38,109 bases of DNA from Alcanivorax sp. DG881 (GTDB taxonomy: Bacteria > Pseudomonadota > Gammaproteobacteria > Pseudomonadales > Alcanivoracaceae): positions 2,749,890 to 2,787,998 of the forward strand of contig NZ_DS989915.1 of NCBI RefSeq assembly GCF_000155615.1, read 5' to 3'. Made by a program: the position numbers and the translations under genes. The notes under the pieces were generated by a model. That model worked only from the letters and a program-made list of their open reading frames with translations. It had not been told where the DNA came from and ran no database searches. Below, piece after piece: positions 15,194-23,430 of the stretch. Numbering within the stretch: the stretch's first letter is position 1; the number at the start of each line of letters is the position of its first letter.

Positions 15194-16375
15194 ATGGAAA
15201 GTGTTAGTAGTGAAACGGCCGGTGGTGTGGGTGTGTACCTGGGCCTGGCGTTTATTTTGATGGCGATTGTTTTCTTGTCCGGTTGCGATGCGCGTAGTGA
15301 AGCCTCGCAGCAGATGCCCGCGCCGGATGTGGATGTGGCCCTGGTTCAACCGGAACCGGTGACCTTGTGGGAGTCTTTTACCGGTCGTGTGGTAGCGCCG
15401 GAAACAGTGGCGCTACGGCCCCGGGTCAGCGGTTACATCGACAAGGTGGCCTTTGAAGAAGGGGCTCTGGTGGAAGCTGGCGATCTGCTTTTCCAGATTG
15501 ATCCTCGCCCGTATCAGGCCAGAAAGCAGGCTGCGCAAGCGCAGTTGGCACAGGCGAGGAGTGAGCTGGCACTGGCGAACAGCCAGGCAGAGCGAGCCCG
15601 TTCGTTAATGGAAAGCCGTGCGATTTCCCGTGAAGAGTATGACCAGCGCAACGCGGCAAAGATGAGTGCGCGAGCGCTGGTCAATGCGGCAAAGGCGGCG
15701 CTGGAAACCGCCGAGCTGGATTTACAGTACACCCGGGTAACGGCGCCGGTAAGTGGCCGGGCGGGTCGCGCCCTGGTGACGCGGGGAAACCTGGCCAGTG
15801 CGGATCAGACATTGCTGACCACATTGGTGTCGGTGGATCCGATGTACGTGTATTTCGATGCGGACGAGCAAGCCGCACAGGAAAGCGAACAGGCTCGTGT
15901 GGCGGGAAAGCCGACCAGGGTGCGCATTGGCTTGGCCGGAGAGTCGGGGTTTCCGCATCAAGGCACGCTGAACTTTATCGACAACCGATTGAACGCCAAC
16001 ACCGGCACCTTGCAATACCGGGCGGAACTGGCCAACCCGAATGGCACTTTTAAGCCGGGGCAATTCGCCCGCGTGCAATTGCCGATGGCGCGCATGGATA
16101 ACGCCATGCTGGTGAACCGTAAAGCGGTGCTTACCGATCAGGACCGTCGCTTCGTGTATGTGGTTGGTGAGGACAACATGGCCGCTCGCCGCCAGGTAAC
16201 ACCGGGCCGGTCGGTGGACGACCAGCTGGTGATTCTGGATGGCCTGAAACAGGGCGACAGAGTCATCGTCAACGGTGTGCAGAAGGTGTTCTTTGACGGC
16301 ATGCCCGTGGCGCCCCATCAGGTTGCCGTGAGTGAGCAATCGGCTGAACCCGCGGTGGCGTCTGTCCAGCCGTGA
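15194..16375 (+). CDS. RND efflux periplasmic adaptor, MexE-like
   Basis: A 393-aa membrane fusion protein linking the inner-membrane pump to the outer-membrane channel. The ATG at 15194 follows GGGAG. A hydrophobic segment ends in lipobox LSGC (Cys31), so it is probably lipid-anchored in the inner membrane. Typical parts follow: RPRVSGYIDKVAFEEGALVE and LLFQIDPRPYQA (first lipoyl half), an alpha-hairpin rich in Ala/Gln, LQYTRVTAPVSGRAGRALV (second lipoyl half), and the beta-barrel motif LNANTGTLQYRAELANP. First gene of a three-gene operon and directly behind the SoxR promoter. Confidence 0.94.
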   Translation: MESVSSETAGGVGVYLGLAFILMAIVFLSGCDARSEASQQMPAPDVDVALVQPEPVTLWESFTGRVVAPETVALRPRVSGYIDKVAFEEGALVEAGDLLFQIDPRPYQARKQAAQAQLAQARSELALANSQAERARSLMESRAISREEYDQRNAAKMSARALVNAAKAALETAELDLQYTRVTAPVSGRAGRALVTRGNLASADQTLLTTLVSVDPMYVYFDADEQAAQESEQARVAGKPTRVRIGLAGESGFPHQGTLNFIDNRLNANTGTLQYRAELANPNGTFKPGQFARVQLPMARMDNAMLVNRKAVLTDQDRRFVYVVGEDNMAARRQVTPGRSVDDQLVILDGLKQGDRVIVNGVQKVFFDGMPVAPHQVAVSEQSAEPAVASVQP

Positions 16376-16529
16376 CCGGGAGCGCCTCTGTCGTACAGGG
16401 TGCTGTGCAGAGGCTCTCCAGCAAAACCGGATAACCGTGATTGCTCGCTAGCGAGAAAGGCGGTCCGGCAACTTCAAAGGGAACGACATGTCACGGTGGG
16501 TCGCTGATCCGCCGCGCAGGAGTATTGCC

Positions 16530-19500
16530 ATGAATTTTTCACGTTTCTTTGTCGACAGGCCCATTTTCGCGGCGGTGTTGTCGATCATTATTTTTGCGGT
16601 GGGGCTGATTTCCATACCCAACCTGCCGGTGAGTGAATATCCGGAAGTGGTGCCGCCGTCAGTGGTGGTGCGCACCGTATATCCGGGGGCCAATCCGAAG
16701 GTGATTGCGGAAACCGTGGCGACGCCACTGGAGGAGGCGATCAACGGCGTTGAAGGGATGATGTACCTGAAATCCGTGGCGGGCTCCGATGGGGTGCTGC
16801 AGATGACGGTGACGTTCCGGCCGGACATCGACGCCGATGATGCCACCGTGCGGGTGCAGAACCGGGTCAGTCAGGCCCTGGCTCGGTTGCCGGAAGATGT
16901 GCGCCGCCAGGGGGTGACCACGCAGAAACAGTCACCAACATTCTTGATGGTGGTCCACCTGACATCCCCGGATGGCCGTTACGACACCCTGTACCTGCGT
17001 AATTACGCCCGCCTGCATGTGCGGGACGTGCTGGCGCGGATTCGTGGTGTGGGCGATGCGCAAATCTTTGGCGGCGGTGACTACGCCATGCGTGCCTGGC
17101 TGGACCCGGAAAAAATTGCCGCCAGGGGTCTGACTGCCAGCGATGTGGTGGGCGCCATGCGCGAGCAGAATGTGCAGGTATCCGCCGGCCAACTGGGCGC
17201 CGAGCCCATGCCGGGCAGTGACTTTCTGACACTGATTAACGCTCAGGGGCGGCTGCGCACGGTGGAAGAATTTGGTGATGTGGTCCTCAAGAGCGGTGCG
17301 CAGGGCGAGATTGTTCGTCTGTCCGATGTGGCGCGGCTGGAGCTCGGCGCGGGGGATTACACCTTGCGCTCCCAGCTGGACAGCAAGGACGCGGTAGCGA
17401 TTGGTATTTTCCAGGCGCCGGGCGCCAATGCGCTGGAAATTCGCGACCAGGTGATCACCGCCATGGATGAGATTGCCACCCGTTTTCCGCAAGGCGTGAA
17501 GTATGAAGCGGTGTACGACACCACGGTATTCGTCAGTGATTCCATCAAGTCGGTGATCAAGACCCTGATTGAAGCCGTGCTGCTGGTGGTGCTGGTGGTC
17601 ACCCTGTTCCTGCAGACCTGGCGCGCCTCGATTATTCCGTTGCTGGCCGTGCCGATTTCCGTGGTAGGGACATTTGCGGCGCTCTATCTGCTTGGCTATT
17701 CCATCAACACACTGACTCTCTTCGGGTTGGTCCTGGCCATCGGCATTGTCGTCGACGATGCCATTGTGGTGGTGGAGAACGTGGAGCGAAATATTGAAGA
17801 GGGGCTGACGCCACTGGCGGCAGCGCATCAGGCCATGCGGGAAGTGTCTGGCCCGATTGTGGCAATTGGTCTGGTGCTGTGTGCGGTGTTTATTCCCATG
17901 GCGTTTCTGTCCGGCGTTACCGGCCAGTTCTATCGACAGTTCGCGGTCACCATTGCCATCTCCACGGTGATCTCCACCATCAACTCGTTGACGTTGTCGC
18001 CAGCGTTGGCGGCCATGTTGCTCAAGCCCCACGACGCACCGAAGGATCGACTGACGCGCATCATTGATACGCTGTTTGGCTGGCTTTTCCGTCCGTTCAA
18101 CCGTTTCTTCAATGCCAGCTCGGACAAGTACCATGGCGGCGTGTCCCGTTCGTTGCATCATCGTGGTGTGGTGTTTGTGATCTATGCGCTGTTGCTGGCC
18201 GGCACCGGCTTGATGTTCAAGGTGGTGCCGCCGGGATTCATTCCGGTACAGGATAAGATGTACCTGATCGCCGGGGTGAAACTGCCGGAAGGGGCGTCGC
18301 TAGAGCGCACCGATGCCTTGCTGCAGAAAGTCACAGACATCGCCATGAACACCGAAGGCGTGGCGCACTCGGTAGCGTTCCCGGGTTTGAATGCCTTGCA
18401 GTTCACCAATACCTCCAATACCGGTGTGGCATTTTTCCCGTTGGAGCCGTTTGATCAGCGCAGCCGTTCGGCGGCCGAGATCAATGCCGAGATTAACCAG
18501 AAAATCGCCGGCCTGAAGGAAGGGATTACGTTCTCCTTTATGCCGCCGCCGATTCTCGGTCTGGGTAACGGTTCAGGGTATCAGCTGTTTATCGAGGACC
18601 GGGGCAACCTGGGCTATGGTGAGTTGCAGAACGCCGTGAATGCATTCCAGGGGGCCATTGCGCAAACCCCGGGGATGGGTTTTCCCATCAGCAGTTATCA
18701 GGCCAATGTACCGCAGCTGAATGCGGAGGTGGACCGCCTCAAGGCGAAAGCCCAGGGCGTGCCGCTGACGGAGTTGTTCGATACCTTGCAGACCTATCTG
18801 GGTTCAGCCTATGTGAATGACTTCAACCGCTTCGGCCGCACCTGGCAGGTGATTGCCCAGGCGGATGCGCCTTTCCGTGAAGACATTGATGACATTGGCC
18901 GGTTGCGTACGCGCAATATTCACGGCGATATGGTGCCCATCAGTTCCATGGTCACTATCACCGAAGATTTCGGCCCGGATCCGGTGCTGCGCTACAACGG
19001 CTACCCGGCGGCAGACCTGGCCGGTGAAGCCGACCCTCAGGTGCTTTCCTCTGCCCAGGCCATGGCGGTGCTCAACCGCATTGCCGATGAGGTGTTGCCT
19101 AACGGTATGACGTTCGAGTGGACCGACCTGAGTTATCAGCAGGCGACCCAGGGCAACGCGGCCTTGCTGGTCTTCCCCCTGTCGATACTGCTGGTGTTTC
19201 TGGTGCTGGCCGCCCTGTACGAAAGCTGGACGTTGCCATTGGCGGTGATCCTCATTGTGCCCATGTGCATGCTGTCGGCCCTGATGGGCGTGTGGTTCTT
19301 CGGTGGCGATAACAACATCTTTGTTCAGGTGGGGCTGGTGGTGTTGATCGCGCTGGCCTGCAAGAACGCCATCCTGATTGTGGAGTTCGCCCGCGAACTG
19401 GAAATGCAGGGCAAGGGTGTGGTCGAGGCGGCACTGGAAGCCTGCCGGTTGCGCTTGCGCCCGATCATCATGACATCCATTACCTTCACCGCCGCGGTGC

Positions 19501-19724
19501 TGCCGCTGGTGCTGGGCAGTGGTGCCGGTGCGGAAGTGCGCCAGGCACTGGGTGTGGCGCTGTTCTTCGGCATGCTCGGCGTCACCCTGTTCGGGCTGTT
19601 CCTGACGCCGGTGTTCTATGTGGCGTTGCGCAAACTGGCGGGCAGCAAACCGCCGGTCAGTCACCATGAAAGCACCCTGGAAGGGGGCGCCCATGGACAG
19701 ATTCAAGGAGACAACCATGCGTAA
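16530..19724 (+). CDS. RND efflux pump inner-membrane transporter, MexF-like
   Basis: A 1064-aa HAE1-family proton/drug antiporter, the size of MexF. The ATG at 16530 follows GCAGGAG and starts MNFSRFFVDRPIFAAVLS; the frame extends 14 codons upstream without homology. The proton-relay motif in TM4, GIVVDDAIVVVENVERN, is intact with both Asp. NSLTLSPALAAMLLK, PPGFIPVQDK and the TM10 region VLIALACKNAILIVEFAREL resemble MexF over the whole length. Substrates of MexF-type pumps include chloramphenicol, quinolones and redox-active aromatics, but specificity here is inferred. It overlaps the channel gene by 8 bp. Confidence 0.95.
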   Translation: MNFSRFFVDRPIFAAVLSIIIFAVGLISIPNLPVSEYPEVVPPSVVVRTVYPGANPKVIAETVATPLEEAINGVEGMMYLKSVAGSDGVLQMTVTFRPDIDADDATVRVQNRVSQALARLPEDVRRQGVTTQKQSPTFLMVVHLTSPDGRYDTLYLRNYARLHVRDVLARIRGVGDAQIFGGGDYAMRAWLDPEKIAARGLTASDVVGAMREQNVQVSAGQLGAEPMPGSDFLTLINAQGRLRTVEEFGDVVLKSGAQGEIVRLSDVARLELGAGDYTLRSQLDSKDAVAIGIFQAPGANALEIRDQVITAMDEIATRFPQGVKYEAVYDTTVFVSDSIKSVIKTLIEAVLLVVLVVTLFLQTWRASIIPLLAVPISVVGTFAALYLLGYSINTLTLFGLVLAIGIVVDDAIVVVENVERNIEEGLTPLAAAHQAMREVSGPIVAIGLVLCAVFIPMAFLSGVTGQFYRQFAVTIAISTVISTINSLTLSPALAAMLLKPHDAPKDRLTRIIDTLFGWLFRPFNRFFNASSDKYHGGVSRSLHHRGVVFVIYALLLAGTGLMFKVVPPGFIPVQDKMYLIAGVKLPEGASLERTDALLQKVTDIAMNTEGVAHSVAFPGLNALQFTNTSNTGVAFFPLEPFDQRSRSAAEINAEINQKIAGLKEGITFSFMPPPILGLGNGSGYQLFIEDRGNLGYGELQNAVNAFQGAIAQTPGMGFPISSYQANVPQLNAEVDRLKAKAQGVPLTELFDTLQTYLGSAYVNDFNRFGRTWQVIAQADAPFREDIDDIGRLRTRNIHGDMVPISSMVTITEDFGPDPVLRYNGYPAADLAGEADPQVLSSAQAMAVLNRIADEVLPNGMTFEWTDLSYQQATQGNAALLVFPLSILLVFLVLAALYESWTLPLAVILIVPMCMLSALMGVWFFGGDNNIFVQVGLVVLIALACKNAILIVEFARELEMQGKGVVEAALEACRLRLRPIIMTSITFTAAVLPLVLGSGAGAEVRQALGVALFFGMLGVTLFGLFLTPVFYVALRKLAGSKPPVSHHESTLEGGAHGQIQGDNHA

Positions 19725-21153
19725 TGCAGTGGGCCTTATTGGTGGGCTGGCCCTGTTGGCCGGGTGTGCGGTCGGGCCGGATTATCAGGTGCCGGAGACC
19801 CCGGAACCGGACAGCTTTTCGGCGCCACATGCCAGCGCGACCTCCTCGACCACCGCGGGTGATTTTGCCCAGGCCGAGCAGGACTTCTGGCAGGGCTTTG
19901 ATGATCCCTTGTTGGCGCAATTGATCGAACAAACCCTGACAGCGAACCAGACGTTGCAGGCGGCGTTGGCCCGTTACGATCGGGCCGCGGCCTTGCTGTA
20001 CGGCGCCAAGCGGGAGCAGTGGCCCAGCGTCACGGCCAGTGCCAGCGGTGCCGAGCAGCATCTGGCGGATGTGGAGCGCACGCCGGCCGGCGGTGGGCGG
20101 GAGCGGGTAGAGCTGTACCAGGCCGGCATCGCGGCGCAGTGGGAGCTGGATATGTTCGGCCGTTTACGCCGGGCCACCGAGTCCCAAGCGGCGCAGCTGC
20201 AGGCGGTGGGGGCTGATCTCGGTGCCTTGCAGGTGGCATTGGCCGGGCAGGTGGCCAGCAGCTATTTTGAACTGCGTGGCTTGCAGCAACGGCTGCAGGT
20301 GGCCGAGCAGAATGTGGCGATTCAGACCCAGACCCTGGATATTGTCTCCGCCCGGGTCAATGCCGGTCGCGGCACGGAGTTCGACTCGGTGCGCGCCCGG
20401 GCGCAGCTGGAACGGACCCGCGCGGCGTTGCCTTCCCTGGAGGCGGATATTCGTGCAGCCATGCACCGTATTGCCGTGCTTACCGGCCAGCCGCCGGCCG
20501 CCCTGGTTGACACTCTTGCGGTGAATACCGGGCTGCCGGGCAGTTTGCCGGTGATCCCGGTAGACAGCCCCGGTGACGTGTTGCGACGCCGGCCGGATGT
20601 GGCCGCAGCGGAACGCCGGTTGGCCGCCGCCACGGCCCGCATTGGTGTAGCAACGGCGGACTTGTTCCCCCGTTTTACCCTCAGCGGGTTGCTGGGGTCG
20701 GTGGCCACGGACGGCGGCGACCTGTTCACTGGCCCGGCGGAAAGCCGGCGTGTGGCGTTGGGCGTGGACTGGACCTTTCTCGACTATGGCAAGGTGAAGG
20801 CGCGCATCGAAGCGGAAGATGCCAGCAGCCGTGAGGCCCTGGCCAACTACCAGCAGGCGGTGCTGGTGGCGCTGGAAGAAACGGAGACCCGGCTGGTCCG
20901 TTATCAGCGTTCCAGGCAGCGGGCGGCGCGGCTGGTGAGGGCTTCTGACGATGCCCAGCGAGCAGCGGCGCTGGCCAGAACCCGGTATGAGCAAGGCTTT
21001 ATCGGTTACTTCGAAGTGCTGGCTGCGGAACAGGAGTTGACCACCACCCGTGATGCCCAGGTGCGCAGTCAGGCGGCTGTCACTCAGGCCATGGTGGATG
21101 TCTACCGGGCCCTGGCCGGTGCCCCGGCGCCGGCAGCGGAGTCGAAGCCGTAG
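19717..21153 (+). CDS. Outer-membrane efflux channel lipoprotein, OprN/OprM-like
   Basis: A 478-aa TolC-like outer-membrane factor of the NodT lipoprotein group. The ATG at 19717 has AAGGAGACAACC in front and overlaps the pump gene by 8 bp; the signal is MRNAVGLIGG with lipobox LAGC (Cys17), followed by AVGPDYQVPE, which is nearly invariant in this group. Two OEP repeats contain WELDMFGRLRRATESQ, VSARVNAGRGTEFDSVRA, SPGDVLRRRPDVAAAERRLA and YEQGFIGYFEVLAAEQEL. With the adaptor and pump it completes a tripartite exporter crossing both membranes. A terminator follows. Confidence 0.95.
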   Translation: MRNAVGLIGGLALLAGCAVGPDYQVPETPEPDSFSAPHASATSSTTAGDFAQAEQDFWQGFDDPLLAQLIEQTLTANQTLQAALARYDRAAALLYGAKREQWPSVTASASGAEQHLADVERTPAGGGRERVELYQAGIAAQWELDMFGRLRRATESQAAQLQAVGADLGALQVALAGQVASSYFELRGLQQRLQVAEQNVAIQTQTLDIVSARVNAGRGTEFDSVRARAQLERTRAALPSLEADIRAAMHRIAVLTGQPPAALVDTLAVNTGLPGSLPVIPVDSPGDVLRRRPDVAAAERRLAAATARIGVATADLFPRFTLSGLLGSVATDGGDLFTGPAESRRVALGVDWTFLDYGKVKARIEAEDASSREALANYQQAVLVALEETETRLVRYQRSRQRAARLVRASDDAQRAAALARTRYEQGFIGYFEVLAAEQELTTTRDAQVRSQAAVTQAMVDVYRALAGAPAPAAESKP

Positions 21154-21176
21154 GCGGCGTCAGTCAATGCGAAAAC

Positions 21177-21203
21177 AAAAAAGGCCCTAAGGGGCCTTTT
21201 TTT
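21177..21203 (+). terminator. Terminator of the RND operon
   Basis: GGCCC-TAAG-GGGCC with flanking A6 and T7 makes a stem of about 10 bp, 24 bp after the stop of the channel gene. Confidence 0.9.
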
Positions 21204-21274
21204 GTTTCAACCCCTTCTGCCAATCGCCACCACGATTGCTTACCATCAGGGCTGACTGTCTGCGGATAAAGACC

Positions 21275-22186
21275 ATGATCGTTCGAGAGCGCCCCAATGC
21301 CATTGCCCTGTTATTTGCCCTGCGGGGGTCGGTGGTGCCGGAAATTCTGCCGCACATTGCCTTTGTCGCGTTATTTTCTGTGGTGGTGGCAGCGCTCAGT
21401 CACTACCAACTGATTGATCTGACCAGCCTGACGATTATGCCGGTGACCCTGCTCGGCATCGTGTTGTCGATCCTGCTCGGTTTTCGCAATAACGCTGCCT
21501 ATGACCGCTGGTGGGAGGCGCGCAAACAATGGGGCCAGATGGTCAATGAAATCCGCAGCCTGGCCCGAGCCAGCGGTGCTTTGCTGGGCGAGGACGCCGC
21601 TGCCCGGCGCGCATTATTGATGCAGGTGCTGGCCCATGCGGTGACGTTGAAGGGCCAGCTTCGTGGCGAAACCGTCAACGAGGAACTGTTGGCCTGGGTG
21701 TCAGCGGAACAGCGGGATGCGGCGCTGGCGAAAGCCAACCCGGCGGATGCGTTTCTGGCACAGGCTGGTGGCTTGCTGGGGGAGCAGTATCGGCAGGGGG
21801 CGCTGGACAGCATGGGGCTGAAGATACTCGATGAACGTCTGGCGGCGTTGAGCGGTATCCAGGCGGCCAGTGAACGTATTGCTTCCACGCCCTTGCCGTT
21901 CGCCTATACCTTGCTGGTGCATCGCACCGCCTATGTCTATTGCTACCTGCTGCCCTTTGCGTTGATTGGTGGCATGGGCTGGGCAACCCCGATACTGGCG
22001 GCGGCTGTGGCCTATACCTTCTTCGGTATCGATCGCCTGTCCGAACACCTGGAGACACCTTTCGGCCGGGCCCCCAATGACCTGCCCCTGGATGCGCTGT
22101 GCCGCATTCATGAAATTTCCGTGGCCGATGCCCTGGGCGAGGCTGCACCCGCCCCCTTGCCGGTAAAGAACTTCCAGCTTCAGTAA
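21275..22186 (+). CDS. Bestrophin-like membrane protein, YneE family
   Basis: A 303-aa membrane protein matching the bacterial bestrophin (UPF0187/YneE) family, which forms pentameric anion or cation channels. Seen are an N-terminal LFALRGSVVPEILPHI, the conserved LSILLGFRNNAAYDRWWEAR close to TM2, and the C-terminal FFGIDRLSEHLETPFGRAPNDLPL, which corresponds to the conserved EDPFG-type stretch with small changes. The ATG at 21275 (after GGATAAAG) gives the usual length of about 304; an upstream TTG is open but unlikely. It stands as a single gene between the RND terminator and the 22208 palindrome. Conducted ion is unknown. Confidence 0.9.
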   Translation: MIVRERPNAIALLFALRGSVVPEILPHIAFVALFSVVVAALSHYQLIDLTSLTIMPVTLLGIVLSILLGFRNNAAYDRWWEARKQWGQMVNEIRSLARASGALLGEDAAARRALLMQVLAHAVTLKGQLRGETVNEELLAWVSAEQRDAALAKANPADAFLAQAGGLLGEQYRQGALDSMGLKILDERLAALSGIQAASERIASTPLPFAYTLLVHRTAYVYCYLLPFALIGGMGWATPILAAAVAYTFFGIDRLSEHLETPFGRAPNDLPLDALCRIHEISVADALGEAAPAPLPVKNFQLQ

Positions 22187-22207
22187 CGGCGGTTGATTTG
22201 CCGTTAT

Positions 22208-22231
22208 GGCATCCCCTATCTGGGGGATGCC
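22208..22231. promoter_or_regulatory. Palindrome GGCATCCCC-N6-GGGGATGCC
   Basis: A perfect 9-bp inverted repeat, 21 bp after the bestrophin stop and 67 bp before a small secreted-protein gene. The core is nearly the same as the palindrome at 4404-4425. No T-run follows on the plus strand, so an operator or dispersed hairpin is as likely as a terminator. Confidence 0.5.
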
Positions 22232-22298
22232 GGCCTTACCGCGCCTCGCTATGTTATTTCCATAAGCCGGATGAGCCGGTGTGAACAGGGGACATAAC

Positions 22299-22634
22299 AT
22301 GAAAAGGTTGATGGGGTTTTCGGTATTGCTGGTGGCGTTGCAAAGCGCGCCGCTAGTGGCGGCGGCGAATGAGGTCTGTGCGGGGCCGTTTACCCGCCCG
22401 GCGTACAGTGAGGTGCTGGATCTCTTTGAATCGGACAATGCCCCCAAAGTGCGTTGCCCGGAAGGCACCACGCCTATTCGGGCGGGCTCAGCGGCATACC
22501 CGAACTATCTACTGGGTTATATGAAGAGCGAGCCGCTGGGTAACGGCAAGATACGTAGAACCCTGGACTCCATTGATTATGAGTGCCTGTGCCCCTCCGG
22601 CCGTAAAACCGGTACTGGCGCTCGCTATCAATAA
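22299..22634 (+). CDS. Small secreted protein, unknown function
   Basis: A 111-aa protein; the ATG at 22299 follows AGGGGACATAAC. The Sec signal is MKRLMGFSVLLVALQSAPLV with cleavage near VAA-ANE. The mature part, about 85 residues, has four Cys (EVCAGP, VRCPEG, YECLCPS) and many Gly, Pro and Tyr, so a disulfide-braced periplasmic or secreted domain is likely. No family is recognised. It is followed after 143 bp by another small secreted protein in the same orientation, and preceded by a palindrome shared with the secreted-protein cluster at 4518. Confidence 0.75.
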   Translation: MKRLMGFSVLLVALQSAPLVAAANEVCAGPFTRPAYSEVLDLFESDNAPKVRCPEGTTPIRAGSAAYPNYLLGYMKSEPLGNGKIRRTLDSIDYECLCPSGRKTGTGARYQ

Positions 22635-22777
22635 GGGCGTCATGCTGTGCCGGCCCGGCAACAAAAAGCCACCATACTGTTGCGGTTTCTCCATGGTGAG
22701 GGGCCGGGAAAAGCGGTGCAATTGAGCCGGTAAGGGATCGATTATTCAGCTCCAAACAACGAACAGGGAAGGGATCA

Positions 22778-23137
22778 ATGATGGGTAAAATATTCGCGAT
22801 ACTTATCGCCATGCTGTTCGCCAGCGTAGCCAGCGCCAACGGGGCCTTGGCCATCGACAGCAATCAGGGTGACCAGTACGGCTTCAGCTATAACCATGGA
22901 AGCATGCAGCAGGCCCAGTCTCGGGCGCTGAGCGAATGCGGTTATGGTTGTCGGGTGGTGCAGACATTCTCCCGGGGCTGCGCCGCCTATGCGGCGGACC
23001 AGGCATCGGGGAGCTCCGCGTATGGCTGGGGTACGGCCTCCAGCGGTGGCCAGGCCCAGAACACCGCGCTGCAATATTGCGTGCGTCAGGGCGGCCAGCG
23101 CTGCATGGTTCGGGCCTGGGGCTGTAACGGTAACTAA
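22778..23137 (+). CDS. Small secreted protein with DUF4189-like domain
   Basis: A 119-aa protein with signal peptide MMGKIFAILIAMLFASVASA and a mature domain starting NGALAIDSNQGDQYGFSY. The pattern of an Ala-rich repeat of about 50 residues with Cys pairs (QSRALSECGYGCRVV, RGCAAYA, NTALQYCVRQGGQRC, VRAWGCNGN) matches the DUF4189 family of small secreted proteins of unknown role. Two adjacent ATGs are possible starts; GGAAGGG precedes the first. The TAA stop is the last base triplet before a MITE-like element, so the insertion just spared the reading frame. Confidence 0.85.
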   Translation: MMGKIFAILIAMLFASVASANGALAIDSNQGDQYGFSYNHGSMQQAQSRALSECGYGCRVVQTFSRGCAAYAADQASGSSAYGWGTASSGGQAQNTALQYCVRQGGQRCMVRAWGCNGN

Positions 23138-23421
23138 GGAGCCTCTGAATAGCTCCTTGCATGCTCATTCTTTCAGGCTGGTTCGCAATCTAGGCGCGTT
23201 TTTGAAGGTGTCCCCTCAAGGGGGATCGAGATATGTCCATCCATCGAAAAAGCGCAACAACGAGTGCGGGCCAGCCTGGAAGACCCGGAGGGCAAGGCCT
23301 GAAGGGCCCATCTGCTGAGCTTTGCCGCTAGGAAAGGGAACCACCCTGACCGTCGCGACAAAACACAACAGCTGCACCCTTCAGGCCACGCTGAGTACGC
23401 AAGGAGTTATTCAGAGGCTCC
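23138..23421. mobile_element. 284-bp MITE-like element with 30-bp terminal inverted repeats
   Basis: The left end 23138-23167 (GGAGCCTCTGAATAGCTCC...) and right end 23392-23421 are inverted repeats matching at 27 of 30 positions by eye. The flanks are CTAA (23134-23137) and CTAG (23422-23425), compatible with a YTAR-type 4-bp target duplication with one change, as made by IS5-family elements. No transposase frame fits inside, so it is non-autonomous or a deletion remnant. It sits exactly between the stop of the DUF4189-type gene and the end of the igaA-like gene. Confidence 0.75.
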
Positions 23422-23430
23422 CTAGCGCAT

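Noticed and set aside
16932-18161. 409-codon minus-strand frame inside the RND pump gene
   Set aside because: His/Gln-rich product typical of antisense frames; the plus strand carries an unbroken MexF-like protein.
18804-19718. 304-codon minus-strand frame inside the RND pump gene
   Set aside because: Same reason: low-complexity His/Gln/Arg composition, no domain, and it lies opposite conserved pump motifs.
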